This document shows positions 7,703-14,602 of a stretch of 37,605 bases of DNA, one piece after another (the first letter of the stretch is position 1; each line of letters starts with the position of its first letter). The position numbers and the translations under genes were made by a program. Origin of the DNA: an uncultured Acidimicrobiales bacterium. GTDB taxonomy: Bacteria > Actinomycetota > Acidimicrobiia > Acidimicrobiales > SZUA-35. The notes below the pieces were generated by a model. It saw only the letters and a list, made by a program, of their open reading frames with translations. It did not search any database and was not told where the DNA came from. The stretch covers positions 1 through 37,605 of the forward strand of contig CALEWY010000141.1 of NCBI GenBank assembly GCA_937925335.1, given 5' to 3'.

Positions 7703-8026
7703 CTAGCGCTCGACGGGAAGTTCCCGCATTGCCCAGTCGAGCCAGCCACCGCCGTAGTCGACCACGTCGGTGAAGCCGATCTGGCCCATCACCTCGGCGG
7801 CTTTGGCGCTTCGGCCGCCAGCCTTGCAGTAGACGAGGTAGGGAACGCTCTTATCGAGCGCCCCGATCCGCTCGATGAAGTCCGCGTCGTAGATGTTGAT
7901 CATGATGGCGCCCGGCAAGCGGCCGCCTTCAAACTCTTCGGGCGCACGGACGTCGAGGACGACGAGGCCTTCGGGCGGGTTGTCGATCAGCGCCTTCGTC
8001 TCTTCGGCATCGATCACTCGGCTCAT
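7703..8026 (-). CDS. rhodanese-like sulfurtransferase, single domain
   Basis: The 107-residue single-domain protein has the rhodanese layout: LVVLDVRAPEEFEGGRLPGA (about 21-40), then the active-site loop with Cys67 in VYCKAGGRSA, then a YGGGWLDW end. The catalytic Cys carries persulfide sulfur to acceptors such as thiols or cyanide. ATG 8026 has GGAG just upstream and gives the normal length; the upstream frame extension overlaps the peroxiredoxin gene and is not protein-like. It lies 56 bp downstream of the peroxiredoxin gene on the same strand, probably in one transcript, suggesting a joint role in thiol or persulfide stress. Confidence 0.9.
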   Translation of the reverse strand: MSRVIDAEETKALIDNPPEGLVVLDVRAPEEFEGGRLPGAIMINIYDADFIERIGALDKSVPYLVYCKAGGRSAKAAEVMGQIGFTDVVDYGGGWLDWAMRELPVER

Positions 8027-8042
8027 GATTCTCCGTTTCGGA

Positions 8043-8081
8043 TCTGCAGTCTGAGTTTGCAGTCTGGGTTTGCAGCTTGGG
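8043..8081. repeat. three tandem 13-bp repeats
   Basis: Consecutive units are 8043-8055 (TCTGCAGTCTGAG), 8056-8068 (TTTGCAGTCTGGG) and 8069-8081 (TTTGCAGCTTGGG). They fill the space between the peroxiredoxin stop codon and the rhodanese leader on the minus strand. The arrangement could be a slippage product or an intercistronic element; no function is shown. Confidence 0.75.
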
Positions 8082-8082
8082 A

Positions 8083-8544
8083 TTACTGCTGGGCGGCAGC
8101 GAGGTCGGCCAGGACCTCGACGGCGTGTCCACCAGGATCGGACACGGCATAGGCCTTGTTGATGACACCCTCGGGATCGATCAGGTAGCTGAATCGTTCG
8201 GGGAAGTTCGCAAACGGATCGTCTTCGCTGCGAATCACCTCGTAGGCCGTGCCGACTGCTTTGTCGGTGTCGCACAGCAAGGGGAATGGGAAGTCGTTCG
8301 CTTCGCGGAATGCGGCGTTTTCTTCCGCCGTATCGAATGAGGCACCGAGGACGGTGCAGCCAGCGTCGTTGAACTGCTGGGCTTGATCACGCAAGCCCTG
8401 AAGTTGAAGCGTTCAACCGGGTGTTGCGGCTTTGGGGTACCACCAGAAGAGCACCCACGAGCCGCGCTGGTCGGCGAGGTTCACGGTGTTGCCTTCGTGG
8501 TCGGGGACTGAGAAGTCCGGTGCAGTTGTTCCTGGTTCGAGCAT
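8083..8544 (-). CDS. selenocysteine-containing peroxiredoxin (Bcp/PrxQ- or AhpE-like), UGA at codon 44
   Basis: Reading through the single in-frame UGA at 8415-8413, the frame encodes a complete thioredoxin-fold peroxiredoxin of 153 residues. The N-terminus is GTTAPDFSVPDHEGNTVNLAD, and the peroxidatic motif is P-K-A-A-T-P-G-[UGA]-T, matching PxxxTxxC with UGA exactly at the catalytic Cys (residue 44). The GLRDQAQQF helix, conserved Arg (PERFSYLID) and normal C-terminus follow. Peroxiredoxins reduce H2O2 and organic peroxides. Selenocysteine variants are known in bacteria. A SECIS-like hairpin follows the UGA. There is no Cys at the +5 PrxQ resolving position; Cys63 and Cys91 remain. The alternative is a nonsense-mutated pseudogene, but no other decay is visible. 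It pairs with the rhodanese downstream and the divergent DsbB gene. Confidence 0.85.
8379..8415 (-). promoter_or_regulatory. candidate bacterial SECIS element following the in-frame UGA
   Basis: On the minus strand the UGA (8415-8413) is followed after 14 nt by a perfect stem GGGCUU (8398-8393) / AAGCCC (8384-8379) closing an 8-nt loop GCGUGAUC. The loop begins 20 nt after the UGA and its first base is G. This fits the published bacterial SECIS pattern of a small apical loop with an early G, about 16-37 nt from the UGA. SelB binding is inferred. Confidence 0.65.
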
Positions 8545-8598
8545 GAGCGCAACGGTAGACCATCCTTTCTGGCAGTTGATACGCCATGCTGGAGGGGG

Positions 8599-9183
8599 AT
8601 GGACACCGAGACCTTCACGCTCTTCTTCTCTCTGCTCGCTCTCGGCGGGATGGCCAGCGTCGTTGGAGTGCTGTGCCTTGCGATCGCCGCAACGATTGGC
8701 GGATCCGGTGGCGCACGCCGACTGCTCGGCGAGTTGGCCGATCTGGGTGTTGTGTTCGCAATGGTGGCGACCGGAACGGCGATGGCCGGGAGTCTCTATT
8801 ACTCCGAAGTGGCCGGCTTCGACCCGTGTCGCCTTTGCGTGATCCAACGCTTCTTCATGTATCCAGCGGCGTTCTTCCTTCTGGTCGCTCTTGTGGTCCG
8901 GGGCGCCGCCCGCCGCAGTCTTTCGATCGTTGCGCTCGTTTGGTGCGTGATCGGTTTTGGCGTGGCGATCTATCACCGGCTCGAGCAACAGTTCCCCGAT
9001 TCGGTCGGCGGCACCTGTGCGCTCGACAACCCCTGCTCGGGTCGATACGTGAACCAGTTCGATTGGATCACGATCCCAACGATGGCGGCCACGGCATTCG
9101 CGATCGCGATCGCCTTCTTGTCGCTTACGCTGCTTGCCAGCGATCCGTCCGGATCTCAGCCAAGGAGCACGCCAGTCTCATGA
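8599..9183 (+). CDS. DsbB/BdbC-like disulfide bond formation membrane protein
   Basis: The 194-residue protein has about five hydrophobic segments. A CxxC pair (Cys77, Cys80) lies in FDPCRLCVIQRFFMYP, the DsbB quinone-reactive signature. A second pair, Cys140 and Cys146 in GGTCALDNPCSGRYV, sits in the second extracytoplasmic loop. DsbB-type proteins reoxidise a thioredoxin-like oxidase and pass the electrons to quinone. An N-terminal helix precedes the standard four. GGAGGGGG immediately precedes ATG 8599. The stop overlaps the next start (ATGA at 9180-9183), so the TlpA-like protein is very likely its redox partner. It is divergent from the selenoperoxiredoxin, 54 bp apart. Confidence 0.88.
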   Translation: MDTETFTLFFSLLALGGMASVVGVLCLAIAATIGGSGGARRLLGELADLGVVFAMVATGTAMAGSLYYSEVAGFDPCRLCVIQRFFMYPAAFFLLVALVVRGAARRSLSIVALVWCVIGFGVAIYHRLEQQFPDSVGGTCALDNPCSGRYVNQFDWITIPTMAATAFAIAIAFLSLTLLASDPSGSQPRSTPVS

Positions 9184-9863
9184 GTGCCAATACCGTCACT
9201 CGACCCGATGAATCGGGTTCAAGCGCCAAGTTCTTCATCGGCGCAATCGCCCTGATCTTCGTGATCGGTGTCGCCGCGATCGCAGTCCTGGCCTCCGGCC
9301 GTTCGACGAATGCTGCCGAATCCGGCATCCCTATCGAGGATGGGGTCGAGCAGGTCGCCAGCGTGACCGTCGACGGCACGCCGCTGGCCGCGCTCGCTCA
9401 AGGGGGTGCCGACCCGGCGATCGGCGAGATCGCTCCAACCCTGACCGGCACCAGCTTTGACGGTGAGACAATCACCATCGCTCCAGACGGGCGCCCGAAG
9501 GTGGTCATGTTCTTGGCGCACTGGTGCCCGCACTGCCAGCGCGAGGTGCCTCGTGTGCTCGATCTCATCGAAGAGGGCCAGCAGCCTGACTCGATCGACA
9601 TCTACGGCGTGTCGACCGCGGTCGATCAAGGCCGCGGCAACTTCCCGGCTAACCGGTGGTTGGCCCGAGAGGGGTGGTCGCTGCCGATCATGCGTGATTC
9701 CGCAGCTAACGATGCGCTGCTCGCCTACGGCGCCGGCGGTTTCCCCTACGTCGTCTATCTCGATGGTGACAACCGAGTGATCGGCCGTTCGGCTGGTGAG
9801 CTTTCACCCGAGCAGATCGTTGCCAACTGGGAAGAGCTCGCTGCTGGCGGCGGTGCCTCATGA
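9180..9863 (+). CDS. membrane-anchored thioredoxin-fold protein (TlpA/ResA-like)
   Basis: The 227-residue protein has an N-terminal membrane anchor at about residues 18-40, a linker, then a thioredoxin domain from about residue 80. The active site is FLAHWCPHCQREVP (Cys116, Cys119), and a cis-proline loop appears in GAGGFPYVVYLD. The WCPHC dipeptide resembles DsbA (CPHC) more than reductants of the TlpA type, suggesting an oxidase. It is placed in an operon with a DsbB-like protein by ATGA overlaps at both ends. It is predicted to act outside the membrane in thiol oxidation of exported proteins. Confidence 0.88.
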   Translation: MSANTVTRPDESGSSAKFFIGAIALIFVIGVAAIAVLASGRSTNAAESGIPIEDGVEQVASVTVDGTPLAALAQGGADPAIGEIAPTLTGTSFDGETITIAPDGRPKVVMFLAHWCPHCQREVPRVLDLIEEGQQPDSIDIYGVSTAVDQGRGNFPANRWLAREGWSLPIMRDSAANDALLAYGAGGFPYVVYLDGDNRVIGRSAGELSPEQIVANWEELAAGGGAS

Positions 9864-10114
9864 CCACGCCGATCATGCCCGACATCAACACCGATGTCAT
9901 CGTCGAAGATCGCACCACACCCGCCACAAACGACGGTGGCGACCATGAGCGTTTTGCGCACTACGTGAAGTCGAAAGAGATCTTGCCGAGCGCTGTCGAA
10001 GGCACGCCGATCGAGGCGTTGTGCGGCAAGAAGTGGGTCCCAACGCGTGACCCCACTCGTTACCCCGTCTGCCCCGAGTGCAAAGAGATCTACGAGACCC
10101 TCTTCAAGGGCTGA
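9860..10114 (+). CDS. DUF3039 family protein
   Basis: This 84-residue cytoplasmic protein matches the actinobacterial DUF3039 pattern: HERFAHYVKSKEI, then GTPIEALCGKKWVPTRDPTRYPVCPECKEIYE. Three cysteines (ALCG and VCPEC) with the surrounding pattern suggest a small zinc-binding fold. Its start overlaps the stop of the thioredoxin-fold gene (ATGA, 9860-9863), so it is translationally coupled to the DsbB/TlpA-like pair. The function of the family is unknown to me. Confidence 0.85.
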   Translation: MTTPIMPDINTDVIVEDRTTPATNDGGDHERFAHYVKSKEILPSAVEGTPIEALCGKKWVPTRDPTRYPVCPECKEIYETLFKG

Positions 10115-10168
10115 CCCTGGTCGTTGGATAGGCGATCTGTTTCGCCGCGCTGCCGTCTGTGGACGCAG

Positions 10169-10237
10169 GGTCGTTGTGAATGCGCGGTCGTTGTGAATGC
10201 GCGGCCGCTTGTGGCCGGAGGGCCATTGTGAATGCGC
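10169..10237. repeat. 17-bp repeats (two tandem, one dispersed)
   Basis: GGTCGTTGTGAATGCGC occurs exactly at 10169-10185 and 10186-10202, and with two mismatches at 10221-10237. A small GGCC hairpin lies in the 18-bp spacer. The repeats occupy the 257-bp space between the DUF3039 gene and the convergent oxidoreductase gene; I see no gene in that space. Confidence 0.75.
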
Positions 10238-10371
10238 GTGGGTTCTGGTAGCGGGACCGATGTCACGAACCGTCGCCCGGGTGGTCGTTCTCGAGCGTTG
10301 GGCCCAGGCTGGCAAAAGCTGCCTGCGCCTGCTCTGAGATCGACACCACCCGGGTGCGGCGAACCGTGCGG

Positions 10372-11541
10372 CTAGGTCAAGACGATGGCGTCACGCTCAG
10401 CCTCGTAGCGAGCGGTTGCTTCTTCGACGGCGACCATCTGCTTGTCTGCCAACTCTGGACGTGCTGCTTGCGCGCGCTGGGCGGCGTCGACGAGTGAACT
10501 CGCCTGGCCCTGGAACTTCGGCATGACGTGGCGGGCCATGAGCTCGTAGCTCTTGTGCGTCGCCTCCTTGTTTGCCCAGTTGTGAGCGAGGGTCATGTAG
10601 GCGCCGAAGCCGCCGTTCGATTGCTCAAGGAGCGACTCGATCTGGGCGACCGCCATATCGGGGGTGCCGATCACGCCGAGGCCGCCGTTGACGAAGTCGA
10701 TCATCTCGTCGATGTTGTCGCCGTCGACCGCCATCTGCGGGAAGGCAGCGACGTTCTGGAAATAGCGGAACCATTGCTCGATGCCGTACTTGACCTCGGC
10801 TCGTGCTTGCGCCTCCGTCTCGGCCAGGTGCATCAGGCCGACGAGGCGCCACTTCGAGCGGTCGGCGACCATGCCGTTGGCCGCCGCAACTTCCTCTTGA
10901 ACCGACCAGTGGTGGGCGAGTACGTCCATGCCAACCGCAACCGTTGCACCAAGCGACAACACGCCGCCGCCGTACTTGCCGGCGAGTTTGGCGCCTGACG
11001 GTGAGGCGACGGCAGCGACTGCGAGGTCGAAAAGTGGGTCGCTGTAGGGCCGCAGGTGGAGGCGGGCGTCCTTCAGCGTGAGCCGATCGGACGTGTAGCT
11101 GATCGGCTCTTCACTCGTGAGCAGGTGCATCACGATGCCGAGGTACTCCTCGAGAAGTGGTCGCATCTGCGGCGGTTCGAGCCCGAGCATGGCGGCATCG
11201 GTCGGCAGAGCGCCAGGGCCGACCCCCAACATGATTCGCCCCTTCGTGAGATGGTCGAGCAAGACCATTCGCTCGGCTACCCACAGCGGGTTGTGATAGG
11301 GGAGCGACACCACGCCGGTGCCCAGTTTGATGTTCTTCGTTCGTTCGGCGGCCGCCATGATGAAGATCTCAGGGCTGGCGATGATCTCGCTGCCGGCCGA
11401 GTGGTGCTCGCCGATCCACGCTTCGTCGAAACCGAGCGCGTCCATGTGTTGGAGCAGGTCGAGATCGTCTTCCAAGGCAAGTGTCGGGCTGTGCTCCGGT
11501 GGGTGGAACGGGGCCATGAACGTGCCAAATCGCAAACGCAT
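10372..11541 (-). CDS. LLM-class flavin-dependent oxidoreductase (luciferase-like monooxygenase)
   Basis: The 389-residue protein has the bacterial luciferase-like TIM-barrel pattern: LRFGTFMAPFHP, then MDALGFDEAWIGEHHS (about 50-66), then AERTKNIKLGTGVVSLPYHNPLWVAERMVLLDHLTKGRIMLGVGPGALPTDAAMLG. These elements are shared with flavin monooxygenases such as limonene monooxygenase-like and alkanal monooxygenase enzymes. It would oxidise a small organic substrate with reduced flavin and O2; the substrate and the choice of FMN or F420 are unknown. A strong GGAGGT lies 8 nt upstream of ATG 11541. A GTGA-N6-TCAC palindrome lies about 70 bp upstream of the start. Confidence 0.88.
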   Translation of the reverse strand: MRLRFGTFMAPFHPPEHSPTLALEDDLDLLQHMDALGFDEAWIGEHHSAGSEIIASPEIFIMAAAERTKNIKLGTGVVSLPYHNPLWVAERMVLLDHLTKGRIMLGVGPGALPTDAAMLGLEPPQMRPLLEEYLGIVMHLLTSEEPISYTSDRLTLKDARLHLRPYSDPLFDLAVAAVASPSGAKLAGKYGGGVLSLGATVAVGMDVLAHHWSVQEEVAAANGMVADRSKWRLVGLMHLAETEAQARAEVKYGIEQWFRYFQNVAAFPQMAVDGDNIDEMIDFVNGGLGVIGTPDMAVAQIESLLEQSNGGFGAYMTLAHNWANKEATHKSYELMARHVMPKFQGQASSLVDAAQRAQAARPELADKQMVAVEEATARYEAERDAIVLT

Positions 11542-11610
11542 TACTGCTACCTCCGGGTTGAAGAAGGCCGCGCCGGAAATTCAAATTGCTCGCATGTGCC
11601 AGTGCGGCTC

Positions 11611-11624
11611 GTGACGTTCGTCAC
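11611..11624. promoter_or_regulatory. candidate CRP/FNR-family operator
   Basis: GTGACGTTCGTCAC is a perfect 6-bp inverted repeat around TT and fits the GTGA-N6-TCAC core of CRP/GlxR-type sites. It lies 70 bp upstream of the oxidoreductase start on the minus strand, in an otherwise gene-free 232-bp region. The regulator is not in the window. Confidence 0.4.
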
Positions 11625-11760
11625 AAAACCGAGCCTCTCACGGGTGAGTGCTGGCGTAAAGACCGCGTGGAAGGATTTGTCAGTAAGCCCAGGTTGTGGG
11701 CCCGCTCGTGATGGTTGCCGGTGCTCAGAACCAGTGATTCTGCGCGATCGGTTGGATGGG

Positions 11761-11790
11761 ACCCGCCGATCGCCTACTCGGGCGGCGGGT
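11761..11790 (-). terminator. GC hairpin at the end of galE
   Basis: ACCCGCCG (11761-11768) and CGGCGGGT (11783-11790) pair perfectly across the galE stop codon, with a 14-nt loop. The hairpin overlaps the last codons of galE. No U-tract is seen, so this is a weak call. Confidence 0.4.
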
Positions 11791-12796
11791 TGAATCCGTA
11801 GGGGTTCTTCGACTGCCAATTCCAAGCGTCGCGCAACATCGACTCGAGGTTGCGATCGGCTCGCCATTCGAGTTTCTCGTTGGCTTTCGTTGGATCAGCG
11901 AGAGACGTAGCGATGTCGCCAGGTCGGCGGTCCGCAGTTTCGAACGGCACCTCTTTGCCGCTGACCTCTGCGGTCGCAGCGATGACTTCGAGCACCGATG
12001 CGCCGTTGCCGGTGCCGAGGTTGAAGACGTCACAGCCATCTTCAAGATTGTCGAGAGCTGCGATATGGCCCGCAGCGAGATCGAGCACGTGGATGTAGTC
12101 ACGAACACCCGTGCCGTCGACGGTGTCGTAGTCATCACCGAAGACCGTGACCTTGTCGCGTCGGCCGACGGCGACCTGCATCACGTAGGGAACGAGGTTG
12201 TTCGGGTGGCCGGTTGGGTCCTCGCCGATCTCGCCGCTCGGGTGTGCGCCGACCGGATTGAAGTAGCGCAGAAGGCTGATCCGCCAGCGAGGATCGGCGA
12301 CGGCTGCGTCTTCGCAGATCTCTTCGATCATCAGTTTGGTCCGGCCGTAAGGGTTGGTCGCCCCGGTTCGTGCGCCCTCCGGAATTGGAAGAACCTCGGG
12401 GTCGCCATAGACGGTGGCCGACGATGAGAACACAAGATCCCACGCCTCGTTCTCTGCCATCACGTCGAGGAGGTTCATCGTCGAGACGAGATTGTTGCGG
12501 TAGTAGCGCAGCGGCTGCTCCACCGACTCGCCAACAGCTTTGAGGCCTGCGAAATGGATCGCCCCACTGATCGAGTACTTCGCGAAAACGCCTCGCAGCG
12601 CCTCGATGTCGAGCAGGTCGATCTCCTCGAAGTCGACGTGTTTGCCCGTGATCGCCTTCACCCGCTCGATCGACTCCTCGGAGGAATTCGAGAGGTCGTC
12701 GGCAACGACAACGTCGAATCCGCGCTCCAAGAGGGCGACGACGGTGTGGCTGCCGATGTACCCAGCGCCACCGGTGACAAGGATTGAGCCGCTCAT
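11774..12796 (-). CDS. galE: UDP-glucose 4-epimerase
   Basis: The 340-residue extended SDR has the NAD-binding TGGAGYIGSH (about residues 8-16), catalytic Ser in FSSSATVYG (about 124-126), Tyr150 and Lys154 in NPYGRTK, and the substrate-side LLRYFNPVGAHPSGEIGEDP that is specific to GalE. It interconverts UDP-glucose and UDP-galactose for cell-surface polysaccharides and galactose use. Length is normal. ATG 12796 is chosen; GTG 12805 would add three residues. It stands alone, divergent from an RDD-family membrane-protein gene. Confidence 0.95.
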   Translation of the reverse strand: MSGSILVTGGAGYIGSHTVVALLERGFDVVVADDLSNSSEESIERVKAITGKHVDFEEIDLLDIEALRGVFAKYSISGAIHFAGLKAVGESVEQPLRYYRNNLVSTMNLLDVMAENEAWDLVFSSSATVYGDPEVLPIPEGARTGATNPYGRTKLMIEEICEDAAVADPRWRISLLRYFNPVGAHPSGEIGEDPTGHPNNLVPYVMQVAVGRRDKVTVFGDDYDTVDGTGVRDYIHVLDLAAGHIAALDNLEDGCDVFNLGTGNGASVLEVIAATAEVSGKEVPFETADRRPGDIATSLADPTKANEKLEWRADRNLESMLRDAWNWQSKNPYGFNPPPE

Positions 12797-12874
12797 AGTT
12801 TGCACACACTACTGTCGGCTCGTGATCGCCCCGGCTATAGAGGTGCACAGCCGACTTCAACGAATGGTGCAGGT

Positions 12875-13468
12875 ATGACTTACGGCGGTATGAACTTCGA
12901 CCAATCCGTTCCAGCGCCCGGCTGGTACTACGCCGACGGTGATCCGTTGGGCACGCATCGCTACTGGGACGGCGCCCAATGGGTTGGCGGGCCCCAACCC
13001 GTCGCCGGCGGGGTGGCGCCAGCGGCAGCCGTTGGAAATCTGGGCGGCTGGGGTGAACGGTTCGTTGCCGCGTTCATCGACTGGATCATCATCTGGGGCC
13101 CGTTTGTCGTGATCGCCGGTGTGTCCGACGAGTTCAGCGACCCAATGGACGACCCGAGCGGTCTCGTCGTGCTCTTGGCCTACGGCTGGGCACTGATCGC
13201 CTGGGTCGGGAACAAGATGATCATGCAAGGCACTTCAGGGCAGACGGTTGGCAAGAAGCTCATGAAGGTCAAGCTGGTGAGCGAGGCAACGGGTGCCCCT
13301 CCGGGTATTGCGGTGTGTTTCGGCCGGCATCTCGTGGCATCCATACTCGTCGTCTTCACTTGCTACATCTACTTCTTGGTCGACTATCTCTGGCCGCTCG
13401 GCGACGACAAGGAACAGCGGGTGACCGACAAGATGTTCAGCTTGCTGGTGGTGAAGAGCGAAGTCTGA
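12875..13468 (+). CDS. DUF2510-RDD family membrane protein (copy 1)
   Basis: The 197-residue protein starts with a DUF2510 motif (APGWYYADGDPLGTHRYWDGAQWVGG, about residues 12-37), followed by an RDD domain from about residue 57. The RDD domain has helices around FVAAFIDWIIIWGPFVVIAG, a GQTVGKKLMKVKLV loop, and a C-terminal ILVVFTCYIYFLVDYLWPL helix. DUF2510 is a short Trp-rich module common at actinobacterial membrane-protein termini. RDD proteins are poorly characterised; some are linked to ion transport. ATG 12875 is preferred over upstream GTG frames because the DUF2510 motif begins shortly after it. The next gene encodes a paralog. Confidence 0.85.
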   Translation: MTYGGMNFDQSVPAPGWYYADGDPLGTHRYWDGAQWVGGPQPVAGGVAPAAAVGNLGGWGERFVAAFIDWIIIWGPFVVIAGVSDEFSDPMDDPSGLVVLLAYGWALIAWVGNKMIMQGTSGQTVGKKLMKVKLVSEATGAPPGIAVCFGRHLVASILVVFTCYIYFLVDYLWPLGDDKEQRVTDKMFSLLVVKSEV

Positions 13469-13735
13469 CGATCTGATCCTCGGCTCGCCAAGAGGGCGGA
13501 GTGCCTTGCCTCAGCGCTCTGGCTGTGGCATGTTCTCGCCACCGGTCCCGCGCTCGGTGACGTTTTGATGCTGAGCTAGGGATGGTGTGCGAGGGCTGGC
13601 TGCGATCAGTCCTCAAAACACACTCAGAGGGAACGAAGAACGACGACGTCATCGGCTCGAGGCAACATCCTGAATGCTCACGCAGACAGGGCCTACAGTC
13701 GTGACCGTCGCCTATCAAGGGAAACGAGAAACTCA

Positions 13736-14317
13736 ATGACCGACGGTTCAAGCCAAGCACCCGGCTGGTACTACGCACAGGGCGATCCGCCCGGCACCCA
13801 GCGCTACTGGGATGGCGCTGCATGGCAAGGTGGCCCGCAGCCCGTCGCTGGCGCTGGTGGCGCCATGGTCGGCGGCGCGTCACAGACCGCCGATGGTGGC
13901 AAGCGCCTCGTCGCGTGGCTGCTCGACGCCCTGATCCTGCTCATCCCGCTCGGCATCGTGTCCGGCGTGGTCGGTGGCACGAGCCAGGAATTCACCGCCT
14001 TCAGCATCCGTCAGTGGATCGCCAACATCATCACGACGGCATTGTGGTTCGCCTACCACTACTTCATGAACGCAAACGGTGGTCAGACGGTCGGCCGCAA
14101 GGTCATGAACATCAAGATCGTGAACATGGACGGCTCACAAGCGGCGAGCGATGCATTGCTCAAGCGCTTTGGCTTCGGTTTCTTGGGCCTCGTCCCGTTC
14201 CTCGGTGGCCTCGTGCTGTTCGTCGCTGGTCTCGCCTCGCTGGTGATGATCTTCGTCGACTCCGAGAACCAGGCCGTGTGGGACAAGGTCGCCGGTACCA
14301 AGACCGTCGTCGTCTGA
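13736..14317 (+). CDS. DUF2510-RDD family membrane protein (copy 2)
   Basis: The 193-residue paralog of the preceding gene begins APGWYYAQGDPPGTQRYWDGAAWQGG and continues into an RDD domain with the characteristic KRLVAWLLDALILLIPLGI helix, a YHYFMNANGGQTVGRKVMNIKIV segment and a hydrophobic C-terminal hairpin ending DKVAGTKTVVV. AAGGGAAACGAG upstream of ATG 13736 can act as ribosome-binding site. The 267-bp gap to copy 1 contains no gene I can support. Duplication followed by divergence of the C-terminal helices is evident. Function unknown. Confidence 0.88.
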   Translation: MTDGSSQAPGWYYAQGDPPGTQRYWDGAAWQGGPQPVAGAGGAMVGGASQTADGGKRLVAWLLDALILLIPLGIVSGVVGGTSQEFTAFSIRQWIANIITTALWFAYHYFMNANGGQTVGRKVMNIKIVNMDGSQAASDALLKRFGFGFLGLVPFLGGLVLFVAGLASLVMIFVDSENQAVWDKVAGTKTVVV

Positions 14318-14351
14318 CGCAACAGGTGACCACGCAAGAGTTGGCACCGTC

Positions 14352-14534
14352 ATGACACGCCAAGATGGGCGATCGGGCGGTCGGACAACACCAAGCCGGG
14401 CCGAACGAGGCCCGGACGATCCGCTTCCGTCGTACCGGGAGCGCAAGCCTCTTGTTTTTTGGATTGTGATTGTGGCCGTGGCTGCGATGGCGCTCAGCGT
14501 CATCGCAGTCCCGCTCAGCATCCTGTTGTCGTAA
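14352..14534 (+). CDS. small single-pass membrane protein
   Basis: The 60-residue hypothetical protein has a basic, polar N-terminal half (MTRQDGRSGGRTTPSRAERG), an RERKP stop-transfer-like segment, and one hydrophobic helix to the C-terminus (LVFWIVIVAVAAMALSVIAVPLSILL). It starts 34 bp after copy 2 of the RDD pair and may be co-transcribed with it. It matches no family I recognise. The typical positive-inside composition supports a real protein, but the length makes this uncertain. Confidence 0.5.
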   Translation: MTRQDGRSGGRTTPSRAERGPDDPLPSYRERKPLVFWIVIVAVAAMALSVIAVPLSILLS

Positions 14535-14602
14535 CCAGCGTTCTTGGCGGTCGCGTTCTTTGTGGCCGGACCGAGCCCAGACCGTTCTCGAGGCCGAGAG
14601 CC

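Noticed and set aside
8083..8394. Peroxiredoxin C-terminal fragment as a separate 103-residue gene
   Set aside because: It would lack the catalytic motif and its start codon is a Leu codon inside a conserved helix. Reading through the UGA restores a full peroxiredoxin.
10201..10237. CRISPR-like repeats
   Set aside because: Only two or three 17-bp units, with no regular spacers and no cas genes.
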